Of a stretch of DNA of 64,000 nucleotides, positions 1 through 8,137 are shown one piece after another. The stretch is from Actinospineispora acaciae DSM 45401. GTDB taxonomy: Bacteria > Actinomycetota > Actinomycetes > Mycobacteriales > Pseudonocardiaceae. The position numbers and the translations under genes were made by a program. Below the pieces are notes generated by a model that was not told the origin of the DNA, searched no databases, and saw nothing but the letters and a program-made list of their open reading frames with translations. Numbering within the stretch: position 1 is the stretch's first letter; each line of letters opens with the position of its first letter. The stretch lies in assembly GCF_000620785.1 (NCBI RefSeq), contig NZ_JIAI01000010.1, positions 186,001-250,000 on the forward strand, written 5' to 3'.

Positions 1-653
1 CGCGGAGCAACGGCCAGGTGCCGATCACCCGGCACGAGCTGCCCGGGCTGGACGGCGTGCCGGCCTACGGCGTGGCGGCGGCGCCGGCGTTCATCCCGTA
101 CGCGGCGGCCCTGGGCTGGTTCCCCGAGCCGCCCTCGCTGGTGCTGTCCGGGATCAACCCGGGGGCGAACCTGGGGCGCGCGATCATGCACTCCGGCACC
201 GTGGGCGCGGCACTCACCGCGGGGCGGTTCGGGGTACGGGCGCTCGCCGTCTCGCTGGACTACGAGACCGCGTGGAACGACGCGGTCCCGCACTGGGACA
301 CCGCGACCGGCCTGGTGCCCGCCGTGCTCGACCTGCTCTCGGACACCCCGGAGGGCACCGTGCTCACGCTCAACGTGCCGAACCTGCCCGCCGACCGGCT
401 CGGGCCGCTCCGGGTGGCCTCGCTCGCCGCCCGGGGCGTCGTGCAGGGCCGGGTGGAGGAGGACGGCGCCGGGCTGCGGGTGGGGATGGTCGAGCGGACC
501 GAGCGGATCGAGCCGGACAGCGACGTCGCCCTGCTCCTGGCCGGGCACCCCACGCTGACCGCCCTGCGGTCCGTCACCGAAGACCCCGACCTGCCGCTCG
601 CCGAGCTGCTCGCCGCCGAGCGATGGCAGGAAAGGTGGGATATTCGACGTTGA
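1..653 (+). CDS. surE: SurE family 5'/3'-nucleotidase, 5' end cut by window edge
   Basis: SurE proteins are metal-dependent phosphatases that release phosphate from nucleoside monophosphates. The visible 216 codons carry the family's second signature, SGINPGANLGRAIMHSGTVG, at about residue 49, followed by the C-terminal region with LTLNVPNLP. The N-terminal NDDG metal-binding motif lies outside the window. The frame stays open through base 3 with no stop, and the GTG at 18 falls inside the conserved core, so the gene starts upstream. It ends 31 bp before the next gene on the same strand. The family call is secure; activity cannot be judged without the N-terminus. Confidence 0.9.
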   Translation, partial: RSNGQVPITRHELPGLDGVPAYGVAAAPAFIPYAAALGWFPEPPSLVLSGINPGANLGRAIMHSGTVGAALTAGRFGVRALAVSLDYETAWNDAVPHWDTATGLVPAVLDLLSDTPEGTVLTLNVPNLPADRLGPLRVASLAARGVVQGRVEEDGAGLRVGMVERTERIEPDSDVALLLAGHPTLTALRSVTEDPDLPLAELLAAERWQERWDIRR

Positions 654-684
654 TGACATCGGGCGCGGGCGGCACGCTGGGTCC

Positions 685-1671
685 ATGACGGCGCGTTCGG
701 TGCTCATCGTCCTGTTCGACGGCGTGCAGAGCCTCGACGTCACCGGTCCGCTGGAGGTGTTCACCGGCGCCAACCAGTGGTGCGCCGCGCGCGGGGACGG
801 TGCGGGGTACGAGGTGCGCACGGCGAGCCTCGGCGGGCACCCGGTGCGCAGCTCCAGCGGGCTGTTGATCACCCCCGACTCGGACCTTCCCGGCGTCTCC
901 CCCGACCTGCTGCTGGTGCCGGGCGGCTGCGGCACCCGGACGCCGAACCCGGCGCTGGTCGACTGGCTGCGCGTACACGGCGCTCGCTGCGCGCGGCTGG
1001 TGTCGGTGTGCACGGGCGCGTTCCTGCTCGCCGAGGCCGGCCTGCTCGCCGGGCGCCGGGCCACCACGCACTGGGCCTACTGCGCGACCATGGCCGCCCG
1101 CTACCCGGACACCCTCGTCGAGACCGAGCCGATCTTCGTCAGGGACGGCGAGGTGTCGACGTCCGCCGGGGTGACCGCCGGCATCGACCTCGCGCTGGAC
1201 CTGGTCGAGGACGATCTCGGCCATGACGCGGCACTTGCGGTGGCCCGCAATCTCGTCGTCTTTCTCCGCCGGCCGGGCAGCCAGGCACAGTTCAGCGCGC
1301 AGCTGGCCGCTCAGCTGGCGCGGCGGGAGCCGTTGCGCGAGATCCAACAATGGATCGTGGAGCGGCCGGACGAGGACCTGTCGGTCGAGACCCTGGCGCA
1401 GCGCGCGCATTTGTCGCCCCGGCAGTTCGCTCGGGCGTTTACCGCCGAGGTGGGAATGCCTCCGGGGCGATACGTCGACAGGGTTCGGCTGGAGGCGGCG
1501 CGGCGGCGGCTGGAGGACACGAATGACGGGATCGCGGCCACGGCCCGCGCCTGTGGATACCGTAGTTCCGAGGCGATGAGGCGGGCGTTTCTGCGGGTGT
1601 TGGCGTTGAGTCCGGCGGAGTACCGGCGACGGTTTCAGCCCGGCGAGCGGGTCAGGATGTCCATTCCTTGA
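685..1671 (+). CDS. GlxA/FtrA-type transcriptional regulator (DJ-1/PfpI + AraC HTH)
   Basis: This 328-residue protein has an N-terminal DJ-1/PfpI (class I amidotransferase-like) domain at about residues 5-175, with the nucleophile-elbow cysteine in SVCTGAF (Cys109). A C-terminal AraC-type double helix-turn-helix follows at about 225-322, with the typical SPRQFARAF and GYRSSEAMRRAF stretches. Regulators of this type sense small metabolites through the DJ-1 domain, although the ligand is usually unknown. The ATG at 685 is the natural start. The 3' end overlaps the convergent oxidoreductase gene by 20 bp. Its target cannot be read from the sequence. Confidence 0.9.
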   Translation: MTARSVLIVLFDGVQSLDVTGPLEVFTGANQWCAARGDGAGYEVRTASLGGHPVRSSSGLLITPDSDLPGVSPDLLLVPGGCGTRTPNPALVDWLRVHGARCARLVSVCTGAFLLAEAGLLAGRRATTHWAYCATMAARYPDTLVETEPIFVRDGEVSTSAGVTAGIDLALDLVEDDLGHDAALAVARNLVVFLRRPGSQAQFSAQLAAQLARREPLREIQQWIVERPDEDLSVETLAQRAHLSPRQFARAFTAEVGMPPGRYVDRVRLEAARRRLEDTNDGIAATARACGYRSSEAMRRAFLRVLALSPAEYRRRFQPGERVRMSIP

Positions 1672-2683
1672 GCTGGCCGATGAGCTTGGCGGGGTCGGAG
1701 CCGATCGGCGTGACGTGCAGGTGGGTCACGCCGGCGTCGCGGAGCGCGGCGATCCGGTCCCGGACGAACTCGGGCGGGCCGATCAGGTTGGACGAGTCGA
1801 TGAACTCGGCGGGAAGGGCGGCGGCGGCCTCTTCCTTGCGGCGGTCCAGGTAGAGGTCCTGAACGGTGGCGGCTTCCTCGGGGTAGCCGTAGCGCTGCAT
1901 GACCGTGTTGTAGAAGTTCTTCCCGCGCGCACCCATTCCACCGACGTAGAGCGACGTGAGGTTACGGGCGGCCGCGCGGGCGGGCTCGAAATACGGCTCC
2001 TCCATTGCGAGAATGCCACCGCCGGTCATTTGTAGCGGGCCCAGCTCGGCGGGTCGTTTGGCTTTTCCGGCGCGGAGAGCATCGCCCCAGACCGCGTCGA
2101 GCTTTTCCGGGATCAGCAGGAAAGGCAGCCAGCCCTCGGCGATCTCGGCGGTCATCTCGACGTTCTTGTCGCCCAGCGCGGCCAGCCAGATCGGGATCCG
2201 GTCGCGGACCGGATGGTTGATCAGTTTGAGCGCCTTGCCGAGGCCCATGCCCTGGTCGGGCGGCAGCGGGATGTCGTAGATGCCGTGGTGGTCGATCACC
2301 TCGCGGCGCCAGACCGCGCGGCAGATGTCGACGATCTCCCTGGTACGAGCCAGCGGCTTGTCGTAAGGGACGCCGTGCCAGCCCTCGATGACCTGCGGGC
2401 CGGACGAGCCCAGGCCGAGCACCGCGCGGCCGCCGGACACCGCGTCCAGGCCGGCGGCTGTCATCGCGGTGAGGGTGGGGGTGCGGCTGTAGATCGGGAT
2501 GATGCCCGAGCCGATCTCGACCCGCTCGGTCTTCGCCGCCAGGTAGCCCATGAAGGTGGGGGCGTCGAAGGTGTAGACCTCGGCCAGCCAGACGACGTCC
2601 AGGCCGGCACGCTCCATCGCGACGATCTGGTCGGTCGTCTCGACCGGGTTGCCGGCGTACATGACCGGGGCACTCAGTTTCAT
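1652..2683 (-). CDS. LLM-class (F420-type) oxidoreductase
   Basis: The 343-residue TIM-barrel protein belongs to the luciferase-like monooxygenase family. Family marks include the opening MKLSAPVMYAGN, the GSGIIPIYSRTP strand at about residue 58, AVLGLGSSGPQVIEGWHG at about residue 88, and a C-terminal DAGVTHLHVTP. Actinobacterial members usually use coenzyme F420 and act on unknown substrates. The length is normal and the ATG start follows an AT-richer promoter stretch. The last 20 bp overlap the end of the convergent GlxA-type regulator. The cofactor preference is inferred from the family, not seen. Confidence 0.88.
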   Translation of the reverse strand: MKLSAPVMYAGNPVETTDQIVAMERAGLDVVWLAEVYTFDAPTFMGYLAAKTERVEIGSGIIPIYSRTPTLTAMTAAGLDAVSGGRAVLGLGSSGPQVIEGWHGVPYDKPLARTREIVDICRAVWRREVIDHHGIYDIPLPPDQGMGLGKALKLINHPVRDRIPIWLAALGDKNVEMTAEIAEGWLPFLLIPEKLDAVWGDALRAGKAKRPAELGPLQMTGGGILAMEEPYFEPARAAARNLTSLYVGGMGARGKNFYNTVMQRYGYPEEAATVQDLYLDRRKEEAAAALPAEFIDSSNLIGPPEFVRDRIAALRDAGVTHLHVTPIGSDPAKLIGQLKEWTS

Positions 2684-2725
2684 GGCGAGACTGTAAGCAC
2701 AGAGGTCGCCGGTGGCAAAACTTTG

Positions 2726-3313
2726 TTACAGGTTCCCCTGTCGCCAGCGGACCCGGCCCCACGGCTTGTAGACCGACACCACCGTCGCGACCAACAGCAT
2801 CGCCACGTAGGCGCCGGTCAGCCAGGCCAGCAGTTCGGCGGGGGCGGTGAGCACGGTGGCGCCGGGGTCGAGCTCGTCGGTGGAGCTGGGCATCGCGCTG
2901 CGGGCCAGGCCTTCGACCAGCGTTACCGCCGTGACCACCACCGCCAGGCTGAGCGCGAGCTTGGTGACCACCCAGTAGTAGCGCAGCAGGCCCCAGCGGG
3001 TGCCGAGGCCGAGCAGCACGCCGGTCACCAGGGTGGCGAACACCAGCGGCGGGAACGCCCTGGTGATCGCGGTGGCCGCCGTGAACAGCGACTCGGCCCG
3101 CCGGCCCGACGCGGCGGTCAGCACACCCAGCTCGAGCACCAGCTTGCCGAGCACGATCCCCAGCCAGGCCACGGACGTCGCGATGTGCGCGCTGCGCAGC
3201 GCCCGGTACACCGGCGGGCGCAGCCAGACGCGGCGCCGCCCCTGGCTCCGGTGAACCGTCACGTCGCCCGCGCGCCGGCGGTCGGCGGGCTCGAATGCAT
3301 CGGTCGGCGTCAC
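2726..3313 (-). CDS. Integral membrane protein, DUF2269-like
   Basis: The 195-residue protein has four clear hydrophobic helices: SVAWLGIVLGKLVL, FPPLVFATLVTGVLLGL, YYWVVTKLALSLAVVV and AWLTGAYVAMLLVATVV. The overall pattern, a short basic N-terminus with IATSVAWLG early and LRYYWVVTK in the middle, resembles DUF2269 membrane proteins of unknown function. I chose the GTG at 3313 because GGGAGG stands 5 nt upstream; an ATG 45 bp further up has no such signal. It lies 42 bp upstream of the oxidoreductase on the same strand and may be co-transcribed with it. Confidence 0.75.
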   Translation of the reverse strand: MTPTDAFEPADRRRAGDVTVHRSQGRRRVWLRPPVYRALRSAHIATSVAWLGIVLGKLVLELGVLTAASGRRAESLFTAATAITRAFPPLVFATLVTGVLLGLGTRWGLLRYYWVVTKLALSLAVVVTAVTLVEGLARSAMPSSTDELDPGATVLTAPAELLAWLTGAYVAMLLVATVVSVYKPWGRVRWRQGNL

Positions 3314-3468
3314 GGGCACCTCCCGGGCTGGTTGGGGCGTTCTGCCCCACCACACCACCCATGATCAGCCGATCACCACGGGTCCGCCCGAACGTGCGAT
3401 CGAACCAATCCTCCGAGGTACGGCCGCCGGGCGCGTCGCGAACGCGGCCGCTATGATGCGCCGTCGAG

Positions 3469-5025
3469 TCAGACCACGCGGCGCTCGCGGCCCTCCCAGT
3501 ACGGCGCGCGCAGGTCCTTCTTGAGGATCTTCCCGGTCGGGTTGCGGGGCAGCTCGGCGACCACGTCGACCGACTTCGGGCACTTGTAGGCGGCCAGCTC
3601 GGCGCGGCAGTAGTCGAGCAGTTCGGCCTCGTCGACGGCGTGTCCCTCGGCGGCGACCACGACGGCCTTGGGCACCTCGCCCCACCGCTCGTCGGGCACC
3701 CCGATCACGGCGACGTCGTCCACCGACGGGTGCTCGGCCAGCACCCGCTCGATCTCGGCGGGGTAGATGTTCTCGCCGCCGCTGATGATCATGTCTTTGA
3801 TCCGGTCGGTGATGTAGAGGTAGCCGTCCGCGTCGAGGTGCCCGCCGTCGCCGGTGCGCAACCAGCCGTCGTCGCCCACGGCCGACGCGCTGGCCTCCGG
3901 CTTGTTCCAGTAGCCGGACATGAGCTGCTCGGTGCGCACGCACACCTCGCCGGGCTCGCCGGTGGGGACCGGTTCGCCGGTCACCGGGTCGCGCACCTCG
4001 ATCTCGACGCCGGTGATCGGCTTGCCGGCGGACAGCAGCCGGTGCGGGTTCGCGGTGTCCGCGTGCTCGTCGGGGCCGAGCAGGCTGACCACGCCGCTAG
4101 CCTCGGTCATGCCGTAGACCTGCATGAACACGTTCGGGAAGATCTCCATGCAGGCGCGCAGCACGGGCATCGGCATGGGCGAGGCGCCGTAGCAGAGCAC
4201 CCGCAGCGTGGAGTAGTCGCGCTCGGTGACGCCGGGCACCTTGGCCATCATCGCCATCAGGGCCGGGACGAAGAACGTGTGGCTGATCCGCTCCCGTTCC
4301 AGGACGTCGACCAGCAGCGCCGGGTCCGGCATCCGGGTCATCACCATCCGCGCGCCGGCGTACAGGCCGACCAGCGCGTAGCTGGAACCGCCCACGTGGA
4401 ACAGCGGCATCGCCACCAGCAGGGTGCTGCCGGGGCCGGCGTCGGAGTCGGTGGCCACGTGTTCGGCGTGCGCCAGCATCCCGCGGTGGGTGAGCATCGC
4501 GCCCTTGGGGAAGCCGGTGGTGCCCGAGGTGTAGAGCTGCAGGAAGCAGTCGTCGGGGCCGGCCGGGTGGACCTCGTGGTCGGGCTCGGCGGCCAGCCAG
4601 TCCTCGTACTCGTCGGCGATCCGCACGACCCGGCGCACCGTGGGCAGCTTGTCCCTCACCCCGTCCACCAGCGGCGCGAACTCCGGGCCGACGAACAGCA
4701 CCTCGGCGGCGCTGTCGTTGATCACATACGCCACCTCGGCCGGCGCCAGCCGGAAGTTGACCACCGTGTTCGCCGCGCCCACCTGCGCGCATGCCAGCGT
4801 CAGCTCCAGGCACGACGGATGGTTCAGGTCCAGCACCGCGACCCTGGCCCCCGGCCGCACCCCCTCCGCCCGCAACGCGCCGGCACACCTGGCCACCCGC
4901 TCCGCCAACCCTGCCCAGGTCCGCACGCTGCCCTCGTACCGCAGCACCTCCTCCTCCGGCCGCGCGGCCGCCCACCGGGTGAGAACTTCGTGCATGCTCG
5001 CGGGCGAGTTAGTCGGCGTGCTCAT
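3469..5025 (-). CDS. Fatty-acyl-CoA synthetase (AMP-binding, FadD-like)
   Basis: The 518-residue protein adenylates a carboxylic acid and transfers it to CoA. The AMP-binding P-loop is YTSGTTGFPKG at residues 165-175. It is followed by QVYGMTEASG, the TGD hinge region LRTGDGGHLDADGYLYITD, and the C-terminal catalytic lysine in NPTGKILKKDL. The length is typical of long- or medium-chain acyl-CoA ligases. The ATG at 5025 is preferred over an upstream alternative at 5073 because GGGGGCC sits just before it. Chain-length preference cannot be told. Upstream lies a copy of the 44-nt repeat and then the DUF397 gene. Confidence 0.9.
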   Translation of the reverse strand: MSTPTNSPASMHEVLTRWAAARPEEEVLRYEGSVRTWAGLAERVARCAGALRAEGVRPGARVAVLDLNHPSCLELTLACAQVGAANTVVNFRLAPAEVAYVINDSAAEVLFVGPEFAPLVDGVRDKLPTVRRVVRIADEYEDWLAAEPDHEVHPAGPDDCFLQLYTSGTTGFPKGAMLTHRGMLAHAEHVATDSDAGPGSTLLVAMPLFHVGGSSYALVGLYAGARMVMTRMPDPALLVDVLERERISHTFFVPALMAMMAKVPGVTERDYSTLRVLCYGASPMPMPVLRACMEIFPNVFMQVYGMTEASGVVSLLGPDEHADTANPHRLLSAGKPITGVEIEVRDPVTGEPVPTGEPGEVCVRTEQLMSGYWNKPEASASAVGDDGWLRTGDGGHLDADGYLYITDRIKDMIISGGENIYPAEIERVLAEHPSVDDVAVIGVPDERWGEVPKAVVVAAEGHAVDEAELLDYCRAELAAYKCPKSVDVVAELPRNPTGKILKKDLRAPYWEGRERRVV

Positions 5026-5078
5026 ACTGGCCCCCGGGTGGCGTCGTCGTCGGCGTCCCACGTTCGCGCGCATCCTCC

Positions 5079-5122
5079 CGCGAGTCGGGGTTTTTGTCAG
5101 GGTGAGTCGCGGATTTTGTCAG
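5079..5122 (+). repeat. 44-nt tandem element, copy A (intergenic)
   Basis: Two 22-nt direct repeats with the core GAGTCGGGGTTTTTGTCAG and then GAGTCGCGGATTTTGTCAG. It lies between the acyl-CoA ligase and DUF397 genes. Read in the frame used by the genic copies, it holds a TGA stop at the junction of the two halves. Its repetition at four other places rules out a simple terminator. Confidence 0.85.
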
Positions 5123-5244
5123 CGTTCGATCGGCCTCGCGGTGACCGAGCGTGCGGGACCGGCTACGACAGATGCGCCGAGCGGGCGGCGTTCCGGAGAA
5201 TGCTCGGGGCTCCGGGCAGGTAACGGCTGCCCGGAGCCCTGTGC

Positions 5245-5460
5245 TCACGCGTCGAACTCACCGGCCTTGACGCCCGCTACGAACGTCGCCCATTCCGCGC
5301 GGGCGAACGCCAGGACCGGGCTGGCGGCGCCGAGCTTGGTGTCACGGACGCCAACCAGGCCGGGCGCCGTTCCGACCTCGACGCAGCCCCCGTCCGCTTT
5401 GCCGCTATGGCTGGATTTGCGCCAGTTCGTGGCGGCGGTCAAGGCGTCCCGATCTCTCAT
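5245..5460 (-). CDS. DUF397 domain protein
   Basis: This 71-residue protein is a textbook DUF397 member, with NWRKSSHSGKADGGCVEV at residues 12-29, GVRDTK at 37-42 and the ending AEWATFVAGVKAGEFDA. DUF397 proteins are small acidic partners encoded next to Scr1/WhiJ-like helix-turn-helix regulators. In streptomycetes such pairs influence development and antibiotic production, possibly in antitoxin-like fashion. It begins 6 bp after the stop of the regulator gene, so the two form an operon. Confidence 0.93.
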   Translation of the reverse strand: MRDRDALTAATNWRKSSHSGKADGGCVEVGTAPGLVGVRDTKLGAASPVLAFARAEWATFVAGVKAGEFDA

Positions 5461-5466
5461 GGCCGA

Positions 5467-6333
5467 TCACAGCTCCTCCGCTAGTTGCCGGATGTACGGC
5501 ACAGTGTCCTCGGGTTTGGTGGCCTGAATTCGCAGCCGGGTGAGGATGTTGCGGTAGGTGGTGATCTGCTCCTGGTCCTCGTAGTAGTGGCTCCTGATGC
5601 GGTCCTCGACATAAACGCAGCCGGGGTAGTTCCGCAGCTCCGGCGGGGCGGACAAGAGGTGGAACGTGCCCTCGGTGCCGGCGTGCGCGCCTACGTCCAG
5701 GGGCAGTACCTGCACCTCGATGTTCGGCCGCTCGACCAGTGCGACCAGGTGGTCGAGCTGGGCGCGTAACACCTCTCGGCCGCCGACCCGCCAGCGCAGC
5801 GCCGGCTCGGCGATCACGGACCAGACCAGCGGCGGGTCGTCGCGTTCCAGAACCTCGCGCTGGCGGCCCATGCGCAGCTCGACCAGGCCGGCGACCTCGG
5901 CCGCTGGCAGCTCGGGACGCCCGGCGTGGATGAGCGCCTCCGCGTATGCCGGCGTTTGGAACAGGCCACGCACCACGTGCGCGTCCCAGCTCTCGATCTG
6001 CACGGCGGTCGTCTCCAAGCCCAAGAACAGGTCGAAGTTCTCCGGCACCGAGCCGGCGAAGTCGATCCACCAGTCCGTGCCGCGCTTCGCCCGCAGGCGC
6101 AGGTCCTGGAAGAAGCCGGCGCGTTCGGGCACGCCGTAGAGCTCCAGGAGGCGGTCCAGCTCCAGCGGCTTGGGCAGGATGCGGCCGGTCTCCATGTGGC
6201 CGACGTTCTGCGGGCTGCCCTTGATGGCGGCGGCCGCCTGGTCGCGGGTGAGGTTGCGGTTCTCGCGCATCCGGCGCATCTCGACGGCGAACCACCACTT
6301 GAGCGCGGTGGGACTGCTGGACGGGGCGACCAC
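5467..6333 (-). CDS. Scr1-family helix-turn-helix regulator (XRE + DUF5753)
   Basis: The 288-residue protein has an N-terminal XRE helix-turn-helix at about residues 12-70 (RRMRENRNLTRDQAAAAI, NVGHMETGR). The DUF5753 effector domain follows at about 100-280, recognised by ESWDAHVVRGLFQTPAYAEA, VIAEPALRWRVGG and CVYVEDRIRSHYYE. This is the Scr1/WhiJ group, which in actinomycetes is nearly always paired with a DUF397 gene, as here. DUF5753 binds an unknown signal. The promoter must lie in the 211 bp shared with the divergent small gene. Confidence 0.93.
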   Translation of the reverse strand: MVAPSSSPTALKWWFAVEMRRMRENRNLTRDQAAAAIKGSPQNVGHMETGRILPKPLELDRLLELYGVPERAGFFQDLRLRAKRGTDWWIDFAGSVPENFDLFLGLETTAVQIESWDAHVVRGLFQTPAYAEALIHAGRPELPAAEVAGLVELRMGRQREVLERDDPPLVWSVIAEPALRWRVGGREVLRAQLDHLVALVERPNIEVQVLPLDVGAHAGTEGTFHLLSAPPELRNYPGCVYVEDRIRSHYYEDQEQITTYRNILTRLRIQATKPEDTVPYIRQLAEEL

Positions 6334-6544
6334 GGTTTTCTCCCTTGGGAGTGACGGTGAGTAGTGGTGCGGTTACAACGTTCGCTTCTTGAGCGCGCTC
6401 AGTCGTAGCTTACTCCGCATGAGCTGGTTCACCGAGGTGCCGAGCACTGTAGCCGGTGAGCCCGACAGCCGACGGCGGCCCCGTCGTGCCCCGAACCCCG
6501 GCCGGGGCCGCCGTCACCCACTCCCACCGACCGGCGAGGACGCG

Positions 6545-6955
6545 ATGGCCGAGCCCCGCAAGTGCGACTTCCTGGTGCGCGTGCGGCGGCGGGGGAGCCC
6601 CGTTCTCGAACTCGCGGCGTCCACGCCGGTCCAGGCGCGGCGGGTCGTGGACCGGCTGGTGCGGCGGCCGGAGATCACCGATGTGTGCTGGATGGCGCAT
6701 CCCGCGCTGGGGGCGCCGGTCCGGCTGTTGGGGCGGTATCTGGCGGATATCCCGGGCATCGGTGACACGCGGCGGGTGACGCACGTGTTCCTGCTGGTGC
6801 CGGGGGAGGCGGTTCGGGCGGGCGACGCGGTGACCGCGCGGTGCGGCGAGCCGATCCGGGTGGACCAGATGGACATCGTCGGCCCGGGGACGGGCATGCC
6901 GTGCTTCCGGTGTGCCGCCCGGGTTCCGGACGCCGCCGAGCGGGGGCGGCCGTGA
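6545..6955 (+). CDS. Small cysteine-containing protein beside the Scr1/DUF397 pair
   Basis: I do not recognise a named family. The start is ATG 6545, backed by GGCGAGGA ten bases upstream; longer forms starting at 6389 have a basic, proline-rich extension with no ribosome-binding site. The 136-residue product is a compact alpha/beta protein with a CGEP motif near residue 100 and CFRC near residue 120, a possible zinc-binding set. It is transcribed divergently from the Scr1-type regulator and overlaps the next small gene by 4 bp. No membrane segment or signal peptide is visible. Confidence 0.65.
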   Translation: MAEPRKCDFLVRVRRRGSPVLELAASTPVQARRVVDRLVRRPEITDVCWMAHPALGAPVRLLGRYLADIPGIGDTRRVTHVFLLVPGEAVRAGDAVTARCGEPIRVDQMDIVGPGTGMPCFRCAARVPDAAERGRP

Positions 6956-7056
6956 TCGACTATGGGCGGCTGCGCTGGCGGGACTATCTGGCGTACTACC
7001 TCGCGCGGTGGCGGGGTCGGCGACGTTCGAGGCGGCGGCGGGCGGGGCGGAGGTGA
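6952..7056 (+). CDS. 34-codon basic micro-protein overlapping the preceding gene
   Basis: A GTG start overlaps the TGA of the previous gene (GTGA), the usual actinobacterial arrangement for translational coupling. The product has an aromatic, amphipathic half (DYGRLRWRDYLAYYLARW) and then an almost pure arginine tail. I know no family for it. The 4-bp overlap and the sharp two-part composition argue for a real gene. Arginine-rich runs also arise by chance in GC-rich DNA, so the call stays tentative. Confidence 0.4.
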   Translation: MIDYGRLRWRDYLAYYLARWRGRRRSRRRRAGRR

Positions 7057-7071
7057 CGCGTCGGGGCGGGT

Positions 7072-7115
7072 CTGACAAGAATCCCGACTCACCCTGACAA
7101 AAATCCCGACTCGCG
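7072..7115 (-). repeat. 44-nt tandem element, copy B (intergenic)
   Basis: This is the least degenerate copy. On the minus strand both 22-nt halves carry GAGTCGGGATT, and the first half reads on as TTTGTCAG. The junction GGGTGA supplies a stop in the frame used by the genic copies. It lies between the arginine-rich micro-gene (plus strand) and the convergent rhodanese gene. Confidence 0.88.
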
Positions 7116-7133
7116 GACGGGTTTGGGCGGGGT

Positions 7134-7508
7134 TTACCGGTTTGTGGGGAGGTTGGCGGCGCGCCAGGCTTGGAAGCCGCCGATCAGGTCGGTGGCGCGG
7201 TGTAGGCCCAGGTCTTGGAGGGATGCGGCGGCCAGGCTGGAGGTGTAGCCCTCGGAGCAGACGATGATCACGGGGACTTCGTGGCTCACGGCTTCGGGGA
7301 TGCGGGAGTCGCTGGTCGGGTCGAGGCGCCACTCCAGGTGGTTGCGTTCGATGAGCATGGCGCCGGGGATGCTGCCTTCGGAGGAGCGCTGCCAGTCGGG
7401 GCGGATGTCGATGAGGAGGGCGCCGTCGGCCACCGCCTGGGCGGCGGCGTGCGGGGGGAGGCGGTGCAGGCGGGCGCGGGCGTTGGCGAGCATCTCGTCG
7501 ATGGTCAT
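7134..7508 (-). CDS. Rhodanese-like sulfurtransferase
   Basis: The 124-residue single-domain rhodanese has a normal active-site loop, CSEGYTS, with Cys84, after the strand VPVIIV. The DIRPDWQRSSEGSIPGA stretch at residues 34-50 is the conserved CH2A-like region. Such proteins carry a persulfide and pass sulfur to acceptors. The start ATG overlaps the stop of the cysteine dioxygenase gene (ATGA), so the two are translated as one operon. The pairing suggests handling of sulfane sulfur released when cysteine is oxidised. The partner acceptor is unknown. Confidence 0.92.
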   Translation of the reverse strand: MTIDEMLANARARLHRLPPHAAAQAVADGALLIDIRPDWQRSSEGSIPGAMLIERNHLEWRLDPTSDSRIPEAVSHEVPVIIVCSEGYTSSLAAASLQDLGLHRATDLIGGFQAWRAANLPTNR

Positions 7509-7984
7509 GCGGTCACGGCTTCCGGCTCGGTGGTCAGCACGCTGCGGGTGCGGCGGAGCAGGCCGCCGGGCTCGACACGGTAGTACGACATGGCGGTCAG
7601 CGGCGGGGAGTAGGCGTGCACGCTGACTGCGGGTTCGACGGCGGTGTTCGTCACGTCGTGGACGTAGCCGGCCGGGAAGCCGACGCTGGCGCCGGTGCGC
7701 AGGGTTCGGGTGCGGAGGTCGCGGTCGGTGGGCACCCAGCGGTGTTCGGTGAGCGCGCCGCGCACCACCGTCAGCGCGCCCAGCGAGCCGGCGTGGTCGT
7801 GCAGTTCGGCGGACTGCTCGCGGGCCCAGCCGATCAGCCAGACGTCGACGTAGCCGTCGCTGGAGAGCAGGCGGTACCAGCGGTGCTCCGGGTCGACGTG
7901 GACCTCGTGGCGGCCGTCGCGGACCTCGGCGGCGACGCGGCGGGTGAGCTGGCGCAGTTCGTGCAGGGCAGAGCGGGTGATCAC
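7505..7984 (-). CDS. Cysteine dioxygenase family protein
   Basis: Cysteine dioxygenases oxidise cysteine to cysteine sulfinate with a mononuclear iron held by three histidines. This cupin shows HDH at residues 62-64 and the third candidate, His109, in AGYVHDVTN. VRGALTE is the expected inter-motif turn. The frame is open further upstream, but that stretch overlaps a leader ORF and looks non-coding. I chose the GTG at 7984, with TGGAG ten bases upstream, giving 159 residues, a normal size for actinobacterial members. It is followed by an overlapping rhodanese gene. Confidence 0.88.
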   Translation of the reverse strand: MITRSALHELRQLTRRVAAEVRDGRHEVHVDPEHRWYRLLSSDGYVDVWLIGWAREQSAELHDHAGSLGALTVVRGALTEHRWVPTDRDLRTRTLRTGASVGFPAGYVHDVTNTAVEPAVSVHAYSPPLTAMSYYRVEPGGLLRRTRSVLTTEPEAVTA

Positions 7985-8024
7985 TTCGACGGGCTCCAGG
8001 TGTCGCGAGTGGGCGGGTGACGAA

Positions 8025-8105
8025 TCAGCCCTGGCGACAGCACTGGTCGAAGTGGTGAGCGCGGCGGGAGACCCAGAACGGGTCGAGGAGCTCCGCGTCA
8101 CGCAT
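8025..8105 (-). CDS. Cysteine-ending leader peptide upstream of cysteine dioxygenase
   Basis: This 26-codon ORF begins at an ATG and reads MRDAELLDPFWVSRRAHH, then FDQCCRQG and a stop. It ends 40 nt before the chosen cysteine dioxygenase start. It has the shape of the short 'VSRR...H...CC/CR' leader peptides found before sulfur-metabolism genes of actinomycetes, where ribosome stalling at tandem Cys codons is thought to report cysteine supply. The larger downstream frame runs across it only because GC-rich DNA lacks stops. No close ribosome-binding site is visible, so the transcript may be leaderless or nearly so. Confidence 0.72.
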   Translation of the reverse strand: MRDAELLDPFWVSRRAHHFDQCCRQG

Positions 8106-8122
8106 GCGTCTATTTCACCACA

Positions 8123-8137
8123 AAACCAGTCTGGTTT
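8123..8137. promoter_or_regulatory. AAACCAG-T-CTGGTTT palindrome in the cysteine dioxygenase promoter
   Basis: A perfect 7-bp inverted repeat around one central base lies 18 bp upstream of the leader-peptide ATG, in an AT-rich stretch unlike its surroundings. It is placed to act as an operator over the promoter of the leader/cysteine dioxygenase operon and could also affect the divergent esterase-like gene. The bound regulator is not identifiable here. Confidence 0.5.
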
